64,000 bases of DNA from Sediminibacter sp. Hel_I_10 (lineage in GTDB: Bacteria; Bacteroidota; Bacteroidia; Flavobacteriales; Flavobacteriaceae). This document shows, in pieces, positions 51,374 to 59,920 of this stretch (positions within the stretch are counted from its first letter, which is position 1; every line of letters begins with the position of its first letter). Position numbers and translations under genes: made by a program. The stretch spans positions 2,418,001 through 2,482,000 of the forward strand of contig NZ_JHZX01000001.1 in NCBI RefSeq assembly GCF_000688335.1, in the 5' to 3' direction. The notes under the pieces were generated by a model. The model saw only the letters and a list, made by a program, of their open reading frames with translations. It was not told the DNA's origin and searched no databases.

Positions 51374-51544
51374 ATGAGATCTTTAAAAATTACTTTATTA
51401 GTGTTAGTCGTATTATTTCTAACTGTTTCAGGACAGAGCAGCGACGTTGTTGTTGAAAATAATCAACCTACTTACAAAACTCATAAACAATACGATTTGA
51501 TGGCACACGCTAAAAAGAAAGTTGAAGTAACCGGCCAAGGCTAA
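51374..51544 (+). CDS. Small secreted peptide gene (56 residues)
   Basis: The frame starts at the ATG at 51374 with the signal peptide MRSLKITLLVLVVLFLTVSG (cleavage before QS). It leaves a mature peptide of about 36 residues that ends KKVEVTGQG. A strong terminator follows directly. It sits between a probable small RNA and a sensor kinase gene whose periplasmic or cytoplasmic TPR region might sense it. I do not recognise a family; a signal or stress peptide is speculative. Confidence 0.7.
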   Translation: MRSLKITLLVLVVLFLTVSGQSSDVVVENNQPTYKTHKQYDLMAHAKKKVEVTGQG

Positions 51545-51565
51545 AATTCTTATGACTTAATACTC

Positions 51566-51592
51566 AAGCACCATGAATTCATGGTGCTTTTT
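51566..51592 (+). terminator. Terminator of the small peptide gene
   Basis: AGCACCATGAATTCATGGTGCT is a perfect palindrome followed by T's. It contains an ATG (51581) in frame with the next gene that is unlikely to be used. Confidence 0.9.
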
Positions 51593-51646
51593 TGTTTCCT
51601 TAAATTACTTTTTTTTAAAGTAAATTTAGCATTCATAAATTGTGAT

Positions 51647-53680
51647 ATGATGAAGTTAAGGTGTTTTATATTTTTAATAATAGTGTCATTTAAAAGTTAC
51701 GGGCAAGAGACTTCAAGAAGAACTGATTTTGATAAAATTCAAGATTTAAGAGCGCAGTCCAATAAGAGTTCTAATAAATTTCAGGAAAAATTAAACTTTG
51801 CTAAGCAGGCATTAGAATTATCTACAAAAATAGGTGTAGACTCATCAATCATATCAGATTATAAAAATATTTCTTTACTCTATCTTTATGATGGTCGCTA
51901 TGAAAACTATCGTAAATACGCGCATAAGGGCCTGTCTCTGGGAAAAAAGATAAAAGATACTTTGGCCATGGCGTCTGCTCACTTCAATGTTGGTCAATCC
52001 CATTATATAGAATTTCGTAATGATAGTGCTTACTATCACTTTTCAAAGTCTTTTGAATTATATGATTATCTGCAAGATCAAAATCGTAAAGCAAAAATAT
52101 TACTAAATCTCGCAGACATTCAGGACACTGAACAAGACTATATTGGAAGCGAGACCAATGCCATAAAAGCGCTTAAACTCTATGAAATTCTACCCAAAAC
52201 AGAGGTGAATCTTGACCGAACCTGGATGTTGAATAACTTGCTTGGTATTGTTTCCATGAAATTGGGGTTTAATGAAAAGTCACTAGAGTACCATACTGAG
52301 GCGCAGAACGTTGCTGAAGACATGAGGCAAGAGGGATTCTACAACAAGGTTTTTTCTATCAACAACATTGCCTTTGTGTATCGTAAACAAAAAGATTACG
52401 ATAAATCATTAGAACTCTATCAGAGCTTGGTGGATATTCGGGAGGATTATGATGATTATGATCCTACTTTTTATCCGCTAGTTCTTGAGAATATGGCCTA
52501 CACTAAGCTCATTGCGGGGCACACCGATTATGAGGCTATGGAGCGTAACTTTAAAGAGGCCTACCGCATTAGCGATAGCCTCGATGATCCCATTACCAAA
52601 ATAGCAGTAAGTATCGATCTCTCTAAATATTATTTTCAACGTCACCAACCTGATTCTTCTCTTAAATATGCCAACATAACCTATGATCTAGCCAAAGAAA
52701 CCTCTTCAAACGAAATCTTATTAGATGCGATTAAAGTATTGTCGAAATTAAAATCAGGTGAAGAAGGGAAAGCATATCTCGAGGAGCATATTGCCCTGAG
52801 TGACAGTTTGCTTAATGTAGAGCGAAATGTGAGAAATAAGTTTGCCCGCATCGAGTTTGAAACTGATAAAATTGAGGAAGAAAATGAACGAATGACCGTG
52901 CAACGCAAATGGCTACTCATCGTTTCCGTTGTATTGCTGTTAACGCTATTTTTACTCTACATTATCATTACCCAAAGAAATAAAAATAGGGAACTCCAAT
53001 TTGAGAAAGATCAACAAAAAGTAAATGAAGAGATTTATAACTTGATGTTGACCCAACAAGATAAGGTGGATGAAGCTAGAGCTTACGAGAAAAAAAGAAT
53101 TTCCCAAGAAATGCATGATGGTGTTTTGGGGCGTTTGTTCGGTACGAGACTAAGCTTAGATAGTTTGAATTTTTCCGAAGGGAAAGATGCCATGATGTCT
53201 CGTGCCAATTATATTAGTGAGCTCAAGACCATTGAGGAAGATATTAGAAAGATTTCTCATGATCTTAATACAGATTTTGTTTCTGGATCTAACTTTATGG
53301 CGATTGTTTCTGAACTTATTAATAAGCAAACAAAAGCTTACCAATTAAAGTACCATTTTGATTATGCAGATGATTTGAGCTGGGAAGAGGTGTCCAATAA
53401 AACAAAGATCAATCTCTATAGAATAATTCAAGAGGGATTGCAGAACATTTACAAACATGCCGAGGCAAATGAAGTTGAGATTGGTTTTAAAGAAAAAAAT
53501 GGGCATATTTGTTTAACCATTTCAGATGATGGTAAAGGTTTTGATGTGCATAAAAGCAAAAAAGGTATCGGCTTAAAAAACATCAATAATCGGGTTTCTG
53601 AACTTGACGGTCAAGTCACTTTCGACTCCCAAAAAAAGAAGGGTACCACAGTTCGTATTCTAATCCCCTATAAAAACTAA
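51647..53680 (+). CDS. TPR-containing sensor histidine kinase (HisKA_3/NarX type)
   Basis: The product is 677 residues from the ATG at 51647 (or 676 from 51650), with signal peptide KLRCFIFLIIVSFKSYGQE. Residues about 25-400 are TPR repeats (for example MASAHFNVGQSHYIEFRNDSAYYHF, NNIAFVYRKQKDYDKSLELY), which would lie in the periplasm. One membrane helix follows (WLLIVSVVLLLTLFLLYIII). The cytoplasmic part has a coiled linker, the HisKA_3 phosphoacceptor region KKRISQEMHDGVLGRLFGTR and an ATPase domain ending DDGKGF, GIGLKNINNR, KGTTVRILIPY. The partner regulator is 8 bp downstream. Confidence 0.92.
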   Translation: MMKLRCFIFLIIVSFKSYGQETSRRTDFDKIQDLRAQSNKSSNKFQEKLNFAKQALELSTKIGVDSSIISDYKNISLLYLYDGRYENYRKYAHKGLSLGKKIKDTLAMASAHFNVGQSHYIEFRNDSAYYHFSKSFELYDYLQDQNRKAKILLNLADIQDTEQDYIGSETNAIKALKLYEILPKTEVNLDRTWMLNNLLGIVSMKLGFNEKSLEYHTEAQNVAEDMRQEGFYNKVFSINNIAFVYRKQKDYDKSLELYQSLVDIREDYDDYDPTFYPLVLENMAYTKLIAGHTDYEAMERNFKEAYRISDSLDDPITKIAVSIDLSKYYFQRHQPDSSLKYANITYDLAKETSSNEILLDAIKVLSKLKSGEEGKAYLEEHIALSDSLLNVERNVRNKFARIEFETDKIEEENERMTVQRKWLLIVSVVLLLTLFLLYIIITQRNKNRELQFEKDQQKVNEEIYNLMLTQQDKVDEARAYEKKRISQEMHDGVLGRLFGTRLSLDSLNFSEGKDAMMSRANYISELKTIEEDIRKISHDLNTDFVSGSNFMAIVSELINKQTKAYQLKYHFDYADDLSWEEVSNKTKINLYRIIQEGLQNIYKHAEANEVEIGFKEKNGHICLTISDDGKGFDVHKSKKGIGLKNINNRVSELDGQVTFDSQKKKGTTVRILIPYKN

Positions 53681-53687
53681 CCGAAAC

Positions 53688-54356
53688 ATGGAGCACATTC
53701 ACATCTTAATGGTAGATGATCACCCTATTATCATAGAGGGGTATCAAAATACGCTCATGGCCACAAAAAAAGAGCATCAAACCCTCATCATTGACACTGC
53801 AAATAATTGCGATACTGCAAATATCTTATTGCGAAAGGCGGCAGATGAACGTCCCTATGACGTTTGTTTTTTTGATATTAGTCTGCCCGCTTCTTCAGAT
53901 GGTACCATTACTTCAGGTGAAGATTTGGCGAAGATTTGTAGAGCGCTCATGCCGACTACCAAAGTTGTGATTTTAACCATGTTTAATGAGTCTTTTAGAA
54001 TCCATGGTATTGTTAAAGAAATTAACCCAGATGGGTTTTTAATTAAAAGTGACTTGACCTCTTTGGAACTCTCTGAGGCCTTTCAACACATTTTATTTGA
54101 CCCACCATATTATAGTAGTACAGTAAGCAGTTTTCTAAAAAAAGCCATCTCAAATGATGAGTACGTCGATGAGATTAATAGAAAAATTTTGTATCTCCTC
54201 TCACAAGGGATTAAAACCCGAAGCCTTACCGATCATATCGATCTTTCAATGAGTGCTATTGAAAAACGAAAAAAACAACTGAAGAGTTTATTTAAAGTTG
54301 AAGATGGAAGGGACGAAACTTTAATTATGAAAGCAAAAGAAAAAGGCTTAGTCTAA
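53688..54356 (+). CDS. NarL/FixJ-type response regulator
   Basis: The 222-residue protein has a receiver domain with the acidic pair in LMVDDHPIIIEGY, the phosphoaspartate in DVCFFDISLPASSDG, and a conserved lysine in DGFLIKSDL. The C-terminal LuxR-type HTH is divergent (INRKILYLLSQGIKTRSLTDHIDLSMSAIEKRKKQLKSLF), with serine-threonine in place of the usual NKEIA segment. It is coupled to the TPR kinase gene. A tandem repeat upstream of a small-RNA-like unit right behind it is a good candidate target. Confidence 0.9.
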   Translation: MEHIHILMVDDHPIIIEGYQNTLMATKKEHQTLIIDTANNCDTANILLRKAADERPYDVCFFDISLPASSDGTITSGEDLAKICRALMPTTKVVILTMFNESFRIHGIVKEINPDGFLIKSDLTSLELSEAFQHILFDPPYYSSTVSSFLKKAISNDEYVDEINRKILYLLSQGIKTRSLTDHIDLSMSAIEKRKKQLKSLFKVEDGRDETLIMKAKEKGLV

Positions 54357-54411
54357 TTTTTTTTCGAATTTTAGATTTATTTTTTGCTTCGGAAGATGCC
54401 GTCCTTATTGA

Positions 54412-54456
54412 GAACTACGGTTTTTACGTAACGGAACTACGGTTTTTCCGTAAACG
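54412..54456. promoter_or_regulatory. Tandem 22 bp repeat, candidate response-regulator binding sites
   Basis: The phrase GAACTACGGTTTTT-n-CGTAA occurs twice, at 54412 and 54434, with a 22 bp period (two helical turns). The second copy has the perfect inverted core TACGG-ttttt-CCGTA; the first has TACG/CGTA. They end 18 bp before a TATATTTG -7 element (54475-54482), where an activator would sit. Confidence 0.6.
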
Positions 54457-54487
54457 AGATTAGATTGAATTTCGTATATTTGAACTT

Positions 54488-54573
54488 TCAACACAGTTTA
54501 GTCCCTCTAAATGATTTGTTGATTTAATAGCAAGGCAGACCCGACATTCTCTCATTATGTCGGGTTTTTTTTG
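54488..54573 (+). ncRNA. Candidate small RNA after the two-component genes
   Basis: A transcript starting just behind TATATTTG (54475-54482) would run about 85 nt and end at the hairpin CCCGACAT-tctctcatt-ATGTCGGG (54540-54564) with eight T's. It has no reading frame longer than three codons from an ATG. The tandem repeats at 54412-54456 would control it. Confidence 0.5.
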
Positions 54574-54736
54574 TTTAGGCCTTAAATAAGCAAATGCCGT
54601 GCTGTCAACTTTCACCATAAGACAAAATTCCTAAAATGACTATCCATTCGCTTTTCCAATAAAAGCAATGGACGTTTGTATGACGTCTTCCATAGAGCGT
54701 CAGGTGCGTATCATGTATCGTTTTTACCAATTATTG
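54574..54736. other. Intergenic DNA upstream of the BlaI operator
   Basis: No reading frame or clear structure is seen between the small-RNA terminator and the operator palindromes of the blaI-like gene, apart from GACGT-n6-GACGTC near 54672. Confidence 0.4.
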
Positions 54737-54777
54737 AACTAAATAATTAGTTTGAACTAAAATTTTAGTTATATTTG
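54737..54777 (+). promoter_or_regulatory. Twin operator palindromes and promoter of the BlaI/BlaR1-type operon
   Basis: AACTAAATAATTAGTT (54737-54752; six-base arms) and AACTAAAATTTTAGTT (54755-54770; a perfect 16 bp palindrome) lie 2 bp apart. The last base of the second is the first base of the -7 element TATATTTG (54770-54777). A BlaI/MecI-type dimer on each palindrome would block RNA polymerase. Confidence 0.7.
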
Positions 54778-54840
54778 ATAACTTCAAGTGCTGAATGATA
54801 TCGCGTTTTAGCAAGAGGTAACGGATACACAACTACACCA

Positions 54841-55200
54841 ATGAAACAACTTACAAAGGCCGAAGAAGAAATCATGCAAGTGTTATGGCAATTGCAAAAA
54901 GCAGCCGTCAAGGACATTTTAGAAGAGCTTCCCGAGCCAAAACCAGCGTACAATACCGTCTCTACCATTGTACGGATTCTCGAAAATAAAGGCTTCGTGG
55001 ATTATGAAAAACAAGGAAAAGGACATTTGTATTTTCCCTTAGTGCTCAAGCAAGATTATAGTAACGCTTCTATTACCAATTTGGTAGATAACTATTTTCA
55101 GGGCTCGTTTAAGAGTATGGTATCGTTTTTTGTTAAAAAGAATGATATGGACTTAAAGGAGATGGAGGCCATTTTAAAAGACATCAACAAAACAAATTAA
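54841..55200 (+). CDS. BlaI/MecI/CopY-family repressor
   Basis: The 119-residue protein starts MKQLTKAEEEIMQVLWQLQKAAVKDILEEL and has the winged-helix motif PAYNTVSTIVRILENKGFVDYEKQGKGHLYFPLV, the standard BlaI/MecI family signature. These dimeric repressors bind palindromic operators and are cleaved or released when the partner membrane protease is activated. The partner gene starts five bases downstream. Confidence 0.93.
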   Translation: MKQLTKAEEEIMQVLWQLQKAAVKDILEELPEPKPAYNTVSTIVRILENKGFVDYEKQGKGHLYFPLVLKQDYSNASITNLVDNYFQGSFKSMVSFFVKKNDMDLKEMEAILKDINKTN

Positions 55201-55205
55201 GAGCC

Positions 55206-57209
55206 ATGGTACATTATTATTTACAGGTTGTCGCGTTTCAGTTGTTTTTTCTAATCATCTACGATCTCTTTCTTAAAAAGGAAACGTTTTTTAATTGGAA
55301 TCGTGCGTATTTACTCGTAACCGCGCTGTTGTCTGTGGTATTGCCTTTTATTAAAATAGACCGTTTGTCTACCTTGTCTTCAGAAGAATTTATAGTAAGA
55401 TTACCAGAGGTAGTTATCGGTAAAACAACGACCTCGATAGATCCTGCCATAGCGGATTATGCAGGAATCACTTTGAGCGAACCAACCACACCCACATGGC
55501 AAATTTTATTATGGATAGGGATGGGTGTTGCCGCACTTGTCTTTTTAATCAAGATTTCGAAATTGGCTTTGATTTATATAAAAAACCAACAGCACTGGAG
55601 AGGACCTTTACTTATTATTAAACTGATGAATAGTTCTGCGGCATTTTCATTTTTTCATTACGTGTTCCTGGGAGAAAAAATTCAAGATCAAGAAAAAGAC
55701 GCCATTTTAGAACATGAATTGGTGCATGTTAAACAAAAACACACTTTTGACTTGTTGTTTTTTGAATTGATGCGCATTGCTTTTTGGTTCAATCCGTTGG
55801 TGTATATGTATCAGTCCCGAATGACCATACTTCATGAATACATTGCAGATCATAAAGCTGTAAAATTTCAGAATAAAACACAGTATTATAATCAACTACT
55901 GTCGCAGGTTTTTGAAACCCGCCAATTTTCTTTTGTCAATCCCTTCTTCAAACAATCATTAATTAAAAAACGAATCGTTATGTTAAATCAAGCCAAATCA
56001 AAACAAAAAAATATCTTTAAGTACGCGCTATTGGTGCCTTTAGTCTTGGGTATGTTGTTTTACGTGTCTTGCCATAAAGAGTCCTTGGCAGAAGATGATC
56101 CTGCGACTTTTGACTTGAGTCAATATTCTTATTCTATGGAAAAAGGAACTACAGAAATGACCAAGGAAACCAAGGTCATTCATGAAGCCTATGAGAATTT
56201 TTTAATATCACACCCCAATTATGTGAGTTGGGCTGTTATTGATAAGGAATTCAATCGAGTATTCTATTCGGTTCACCCTGTGGATGAAGCAGTGCCCGAA
56301 GGTTTCTCAAGAATGGAATTTCATTCAAAAGAAAAAGGATCTTATGTGATATTCATGAATTTAGGATCATCTAATGACACCATTGTTCAGATGGATGAAA
56401 TTGATGTCAAAGATTATGATGGTGCTATAGAAGTTCCTTTCTCTGTGATTGATGAAGTGCCTACGCTTTTGGAATGCACAGAGCAATTTGTAAGCAGGAC
56501 AGCTCTTAAGCAATGTACCTCTGATTTTATAACTAGTCACGTTAGCAATAACTTAAATACAGATTTAGCTTCTCAGCTAGGTTTAACTGGTCGACAGAGA
56601 ATTAATGTCATCTTTAAAATTGATACCCAAGGTCATGTTGTAGATGTGAGATCAAGAGCTCCTGACGCAGGCCCCGAAAAAAAATCAATTTTAGAAGAAG
56701 AGGCCATAAGAGTGATCAATACCTTACCTCAATTTATACCAGGCAAGCAAAAAGGTAAAGCCGTAGTGGTTCCCTATTCTTTGCCAATTTTATTTCAAGT
56801 GAATGAAAATGCCAATACCGCAAATTCATCTTCACAACCTCAAGATTTAGATGAAATCCCATTCTCGGTGGTAGACCAAGCTCCAAGATTTCAAGGCTGT
56901 GAGTCTTTTACAAACAACAACGACGTACAAAAATGTACCACAGAGATGGTTTCAAACTATGTGAGCAAGAATTTTAATAGACAGATTGCCAAACAAAATG
57001 GGCTGACAGGTCGTCAACGTATCCAAGTTATCTTTAAGATTGACAAGCAAGGAAATATTACCGGTGCAAGAGCAAGAGCGCCTCATCCTGCTTTAGAAAA
57101 AGAAGCCTTACGCGTGGTCAATAGTCTGCCTAATTTTCAAGCGGGTGAACACAATGGGCAACCTGTAACTGTACTTTATTCTTTACCAATATTGTTTAAC
57201 GTAGACTAA
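55206..57209 (+). CDS. BlaR1/M56-family metalloprotease with two TonB C-terminal-like domains
   Basis: The 667-residue protein has an M56 membrane peptidase region with the zinc motif HELVH (EHELVHVKQKHTFD), a later glutamate-side EYIADHKAVKF, and membrane helices near the start, at about 100-115 and about 270-290. Instead of a penicillin-sensing domain, the periplasmic part holds two TonB_C-like repeats, each with a C-x9-13-C pair, LTGRQRI-V-FKID-QG and RAPxP..E-EA-RV-N-LP. This sensor/protease-TonB form is typical of Bacteroidota. The signal is unknown. Confidence 0.88.
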   Translation: MVHYYLQVVAFQLFFLIIYDLFLKKETFFNWNRAYLLVTALLSVVLPFIKIDRLSTLSSEEFIVRLPEVVIGKTTTSIDPAIADYAGITLSEPTTPTWQILLWIGMGVAALVFLIKISKLALIYIKNQQHWRGPLLIIKLMNSSAAFSFFHYVFLGEKIQDQEKDAILEHELVHVKQKHTFDLLFFELMRIAFWFNPLVYMYQSRMTILHEYIADHKAVKFQNKTQYYNQLLSQVFETRQFSFVNPFFKQSLIKKRIVMLNQAKSKQKNIFKYALLVPLVLGMLFYVSCHKESLAEDDPATFDLSQYSYSMEKGTTEMTKETKVIHEAYENFLISHPNYVSWAVIDKEFNRVFYSVHPVDEAVPEGFSRMEFHSKEKGSYVIFMNLGSSNDTIVQMDEIDVKDYDGAIEVPFSVIDEVPTLLECTEQFVSRTALKQCTSDFITSHVSNNLNTDLASQLGLTGRQRINVIFKIDTQGHVVDVRSRAPDAGPEKKSILEEEAIRVINTLPQFIPGKQKGKAVVVPYSLPILFQVNENANTANSSSQPQDLDEIPFSVVDQAPRFQGCESFTNNNDVQKCTTEMVSNYVSKNFNRQIAKQNGLTGRQRIQVIFKIDKQGNITGARARAPHPALEKEALRVVNSLPNFQAGEHNGQPVTVLYSLPILFNVD

Positions 57210-57220
57210 TCAATTATTTT

Positions 57221-58381
57221 ATGCTTATAAAAACTTGCGGGTTGATCCCCATGATTTTTTTATTCGGAAATGCACTCTGCTCAGCACAATCGCCTTCAGT
57301 GAGAGAGGCAGATAGTCTTTTTGTTAACGGAAATTACAGTCGTGCCATTTCCATTTATGAAGATCTTGAAAGCGCAACCGAAGTATATGATAATATTGCT
57401 CGGGCATATATGGCCATTGGCAATTATGATGCCGCCTTAAAGTATTATCGATTAAATGTAGAAGCTCATCCTGATGATGCATTGAGCAAGTACGAATATG
57501 CCAGACTACTTTCAAAAACAAAGCATTTTGATGAAGCGGTTTCCCAATTTAACGATCTCATGAATATTGATTATCGCAACCCAAATTATCACTATGAAAT
57601 GGGCCTGGCCTTAGAGCAACTTAAAGATTCTACTGCAATAAATCGCTTTCAAATTGCTTATGACCTCGATAGCAGTCACCAAAAAGCAATATTTAAGATA
57701 GCTAAAAATCACCTTCAAGAGGGAAGGTTTGAGGCCTCTCATTTTTATATTGATAAAGGCCTAGAGACTTACGCCAATAATGTAGAGCTTATAAGTTTAA
57801 AAGCTCAAAATTATTACCATCAAAAGTATTATAAAAAGGCAAAACCTTGGTTTTTAAAACTGATTGCTTTAGGAGAATCTTCTGAATTTATTCATGAGAA
57901 ATTAAGTCTTATTCATGCCGAGTTATATGAATTTGAAGACGCCATTGCCCAAAGAAAATTGGTGCTAAGCTATAGCCCTTTTGATGCCACTTCAGTATTT
58001 GTAATTGGCACGTATTATGAACAACTTGAAGATTATGAACAAGCGGAAAACTATTATCTCACGGCTTTAAATCTTAAGGATAAGCCCCTAGACTTTGAAT
58101 ATCAAAAATTAGGGTATGTTTATAATCGACAGAAAAAGTATGGAGAGGCTATTGCCGCATTTCAAAGATCTCTTAAAGAAAACCCTGATAATTTTAACTC
58201 TGCATTTTTCTTGCTTAGTACTAAGGATGTTTATTACGCCGATGTCGATTCAAAAATTGCACTCTATGAGAATTTTATAGACACTTATAAGGATGAAAAA
58301 ATGTTTGCCGGTTATGGAACTATTGCCAAAAAACGTTTAAAGGAATTAAAAGAAGAGAAGTTTTTAGACAAAAAGCAATAA
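57221..58381 (+). CDS. Exported tetratricopeptide repeat protein
   Basis: The 386-residue protein has a signal peptide (IPMIFLFGNALCSAQ) and about nine TPR units, for example AISIYEDLESATEVYDNIARAYMAIGNYDAALKYY and YEQLEDYEQAENYYLTALNL. It is likely periplasmic and acts as a scaffold. It begins 11 bp after the M56 gene and is probably in the same operon, so it may assist or modulate the sensor protease. Confidence 0.85.
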   Translation: MLIKTCGLIPMIFLFGNALCSAQSPSVREADSLFVNGNYSRAISIYEDLESATEVYDNIARAYMAIGNYDAALKYYRLNVEAHPDDALSKYEYARLLSKTKHFDEAVSQFNDLMNIDYRNPNYHYEMGLALEQLKDSTAINRFQIAYDLDSSHQKAIFKIAKNHLQEGRFEASHFYIDKGLETYANNVELISLKAQNYYHQKYYKKAKPWFLKLIALGESSEFIHEKLSLIHAELYEFEDAIAQRKLVLSYSPFDATSVFVIGTYYEQLEDYEQAENYYLTALNLKDKPLDFEYQKLGYVYNRQKKYGEAIAAFQRSLKENPDNFNSAFFLLSTKDVYYADVDSKIALYENFIDTYKDEKMFAGYGTIAKKRLKELKEEKFLDKKQ

Positions 58382-58499
58382 AGTAAGAAACGTCATTAAG
58401 ATGATCACATTAAAAACTTGGTTCAACTCTTAAAGCCAGAGCGTCTATTTCTGTTTTATTTTTTAAAAAATTGTACATTTCGCTTTCATAACCAATGAC

Positions 58500-58976
58500 A
58501 TGAAGCGGTTTCTGATTTTTATGGTACTGATGTGTTTTTTCTCTTGCGAATATTTCGACAAGAAAAAAGTACATACCGAAGATTTATTGGAAGAAGAGCT
58601 TAAAACCTTTAATTGGAAAGACGTCGATCAATATCCGTCATTCGCAACTTGTGACACTACTTCAGCAAAGGAAAACAGAAAACTGTGCTTTGAAAATACA
58701 CTAAGGTCTATTCTTAATGCAAATTTAGCAGCGCATCTTATTGTGGCTTCCGAAGCGGTTCAAGATACGGTGTATCTTAAGATTACTATAGATAATAAAG
58801 GGCGGTTTAGCATTGATGATATCAAAAAATCACATCGTACGTTAGAGGTTATTCCAGAACTGGATAGTTTGTTGAGAACCAGTCTCGATTCTTTGCCCAA
58901 AATTTACCCCGCCATCAAACGAAGTCAAGAAGTGGCTACTCAGTTTACCTTGCCCGTTTTAGTCAAGATTGAGTAA
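58500..58976 (+). CDS. Lipoprotein with TonB_C-like domain
   Basis: The 158-residue protein has a lipoprotein signal (RFLIFMVLMCFFSC, lipidated Cys at 16) and a domain that keeps the pattern of the TonB_C repeats in the M56 protein: YPSFATCD, CFENTL, LKITIDNKGRFSIDDI, SLPKIYPAIKRSQEVATQFTLPVL. It is probably a paralogue of those repeats. Placement behind the same cluster (118 bp gap) suggests related function. Confidence 0.7.
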   Translation: MKRFLIFMVLMCFFSCEYFDKKKVHTEDLLEEELKTFNWKDVDQYPSFATCDTTSAKENRKLCFENTLRSILNANLAAHLIVASEAVQDTVYLKITIDNKGRFSIDDIKKSHRTLEVIPELDSLLRTSLDSLPKIYPAIKRSQEVATQFTLPVLVKIE

Positions 58977-59015
58977 GCGCTCTATCCCAGTGCTCCAATA
59001 AGCTTTGCTTTTTAT

Positions 59016-59867
59016 CTAGAACTGAAACCGATATCCTAAAGTGATATTTGTTGAAAAATTACCCTGGTTCTCTAAATTACCCGCAAAAAGCTCGTTGTAA
59101 TTTAAGGTGAGATAGCCATTTGAGCATATCTTATAATCTGCTCCAATACCAAAGATAAAAGGCACATCAAAAGCAGTATCATTAAATGTTTTTTCGCTGA
59201 TAACGCCGTCTTCGTCGGCAACGTTGAGAGTGGCACTTGTAAAATTAAGTGTGGTGAATTTTACATCGGCAAACACGTTGATGTTCTCTTTTTTAATCAC
59301 TCTGTAGCGGTATCCCAAAGCAATTTCGGTGGTAGAGTAATCTAAATCTTCATTAGATAACACGTGACGTACTTTTACAAACAGAGCAGAACGGGGAGAA
59401 GTCTTATTTTCTCGAAATTCAAGTTCGGCACCAAACTGTCCGAAGAGAAGATTATCGTCGTTGGTGATAAATGGGTTATTGGTAATTCCGGCAAAAGGCA
59501 TCAAGAAAAATTCGATTTGGCTAGTGTCTGTCGCTACATAATCGGCATTGGCTCTTCTGTTATAGGCGTCAATGTATTTTTTAAGTCCAACTCGGGTAAA
59601 TTTTACTTTATCGGTAGATAGGTTGGTGTCGCTGGTCAAATTATCGAGTACGGCTTTATAATCTTCACCTTTTAGCTCAATGATGGTATTGTCTTCGGTT
59701 CTTACAAAGTAGCGAAAATCACGATCATTGATCATCCACAAAAAATCCAGTTTGCCGTCGGCTTCCATTTTAAGCTCCAAGGTTTCGTCATTAACAGTAT
59801 ATTGCTCTTGCGCATTCATGGTAGAAATAGAAACTAGACAGCATAATAAACAGGCTAATATTTTCAT
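59016..59867 (-). CDS. Exported hypothetical protein, probable outer-membrane beta-barrel
   Basis: The 283-residue protein has a signal peptide (CLLCCLVSISTMNAQ) and an N-terminal soluble part (to about 115) resembling a small adaptor. The second half shows alternating hydrophobic strands (FFLMPFAGITNNPFI, FGQFGAELEFRENK, EIALGYRYRVI) and ends with LGYRFQF, an aromatic C-terminus typical of barrels. I do not recognise a named family. Confidence 0.65.
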   Translation of the reverse strand: MKILACLLCCLVSISTMNAQEQYTVNDETLELKMEADGKLDFLWMINDRDFRYFVRTEDNTIIELKGEDYKAVLDNLTSDTNLSTDKVKFTRVGLKKYIDAYNRRANADYVATDTSQIEFFLMPFAGITNNPFITNDDNLLFGQFGAELEFRENKTSPRSALFVKVRHVLSNEDLDYSTTEIALGYRYRVIKKENINVFADVKFTTLNFTSATLNVADEDGVISEKTFNDTAFDVPFIFGIGADYKICSNGYLTLNYNELFAGNLENQGNFSTNITLGYRFQF

Positions 59868-59920
59868 CGGAAACGTGATTTTAATTCGAGTAAATCTAAC
59901 AAAAATAAATTAAAGACCCA

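Noticed and set aside
51581-51646. Upstream in-frame ATG for the TPR kinase
   Set aside because: It lies inside the palindromic terminator of the small peptide gene and would precede the natural signal peptide.
54412-54456. CRISPR-like repeats
   Set aside because: Only two directly adjacent copies with no spacers and no cas gene; they fit operator sites.
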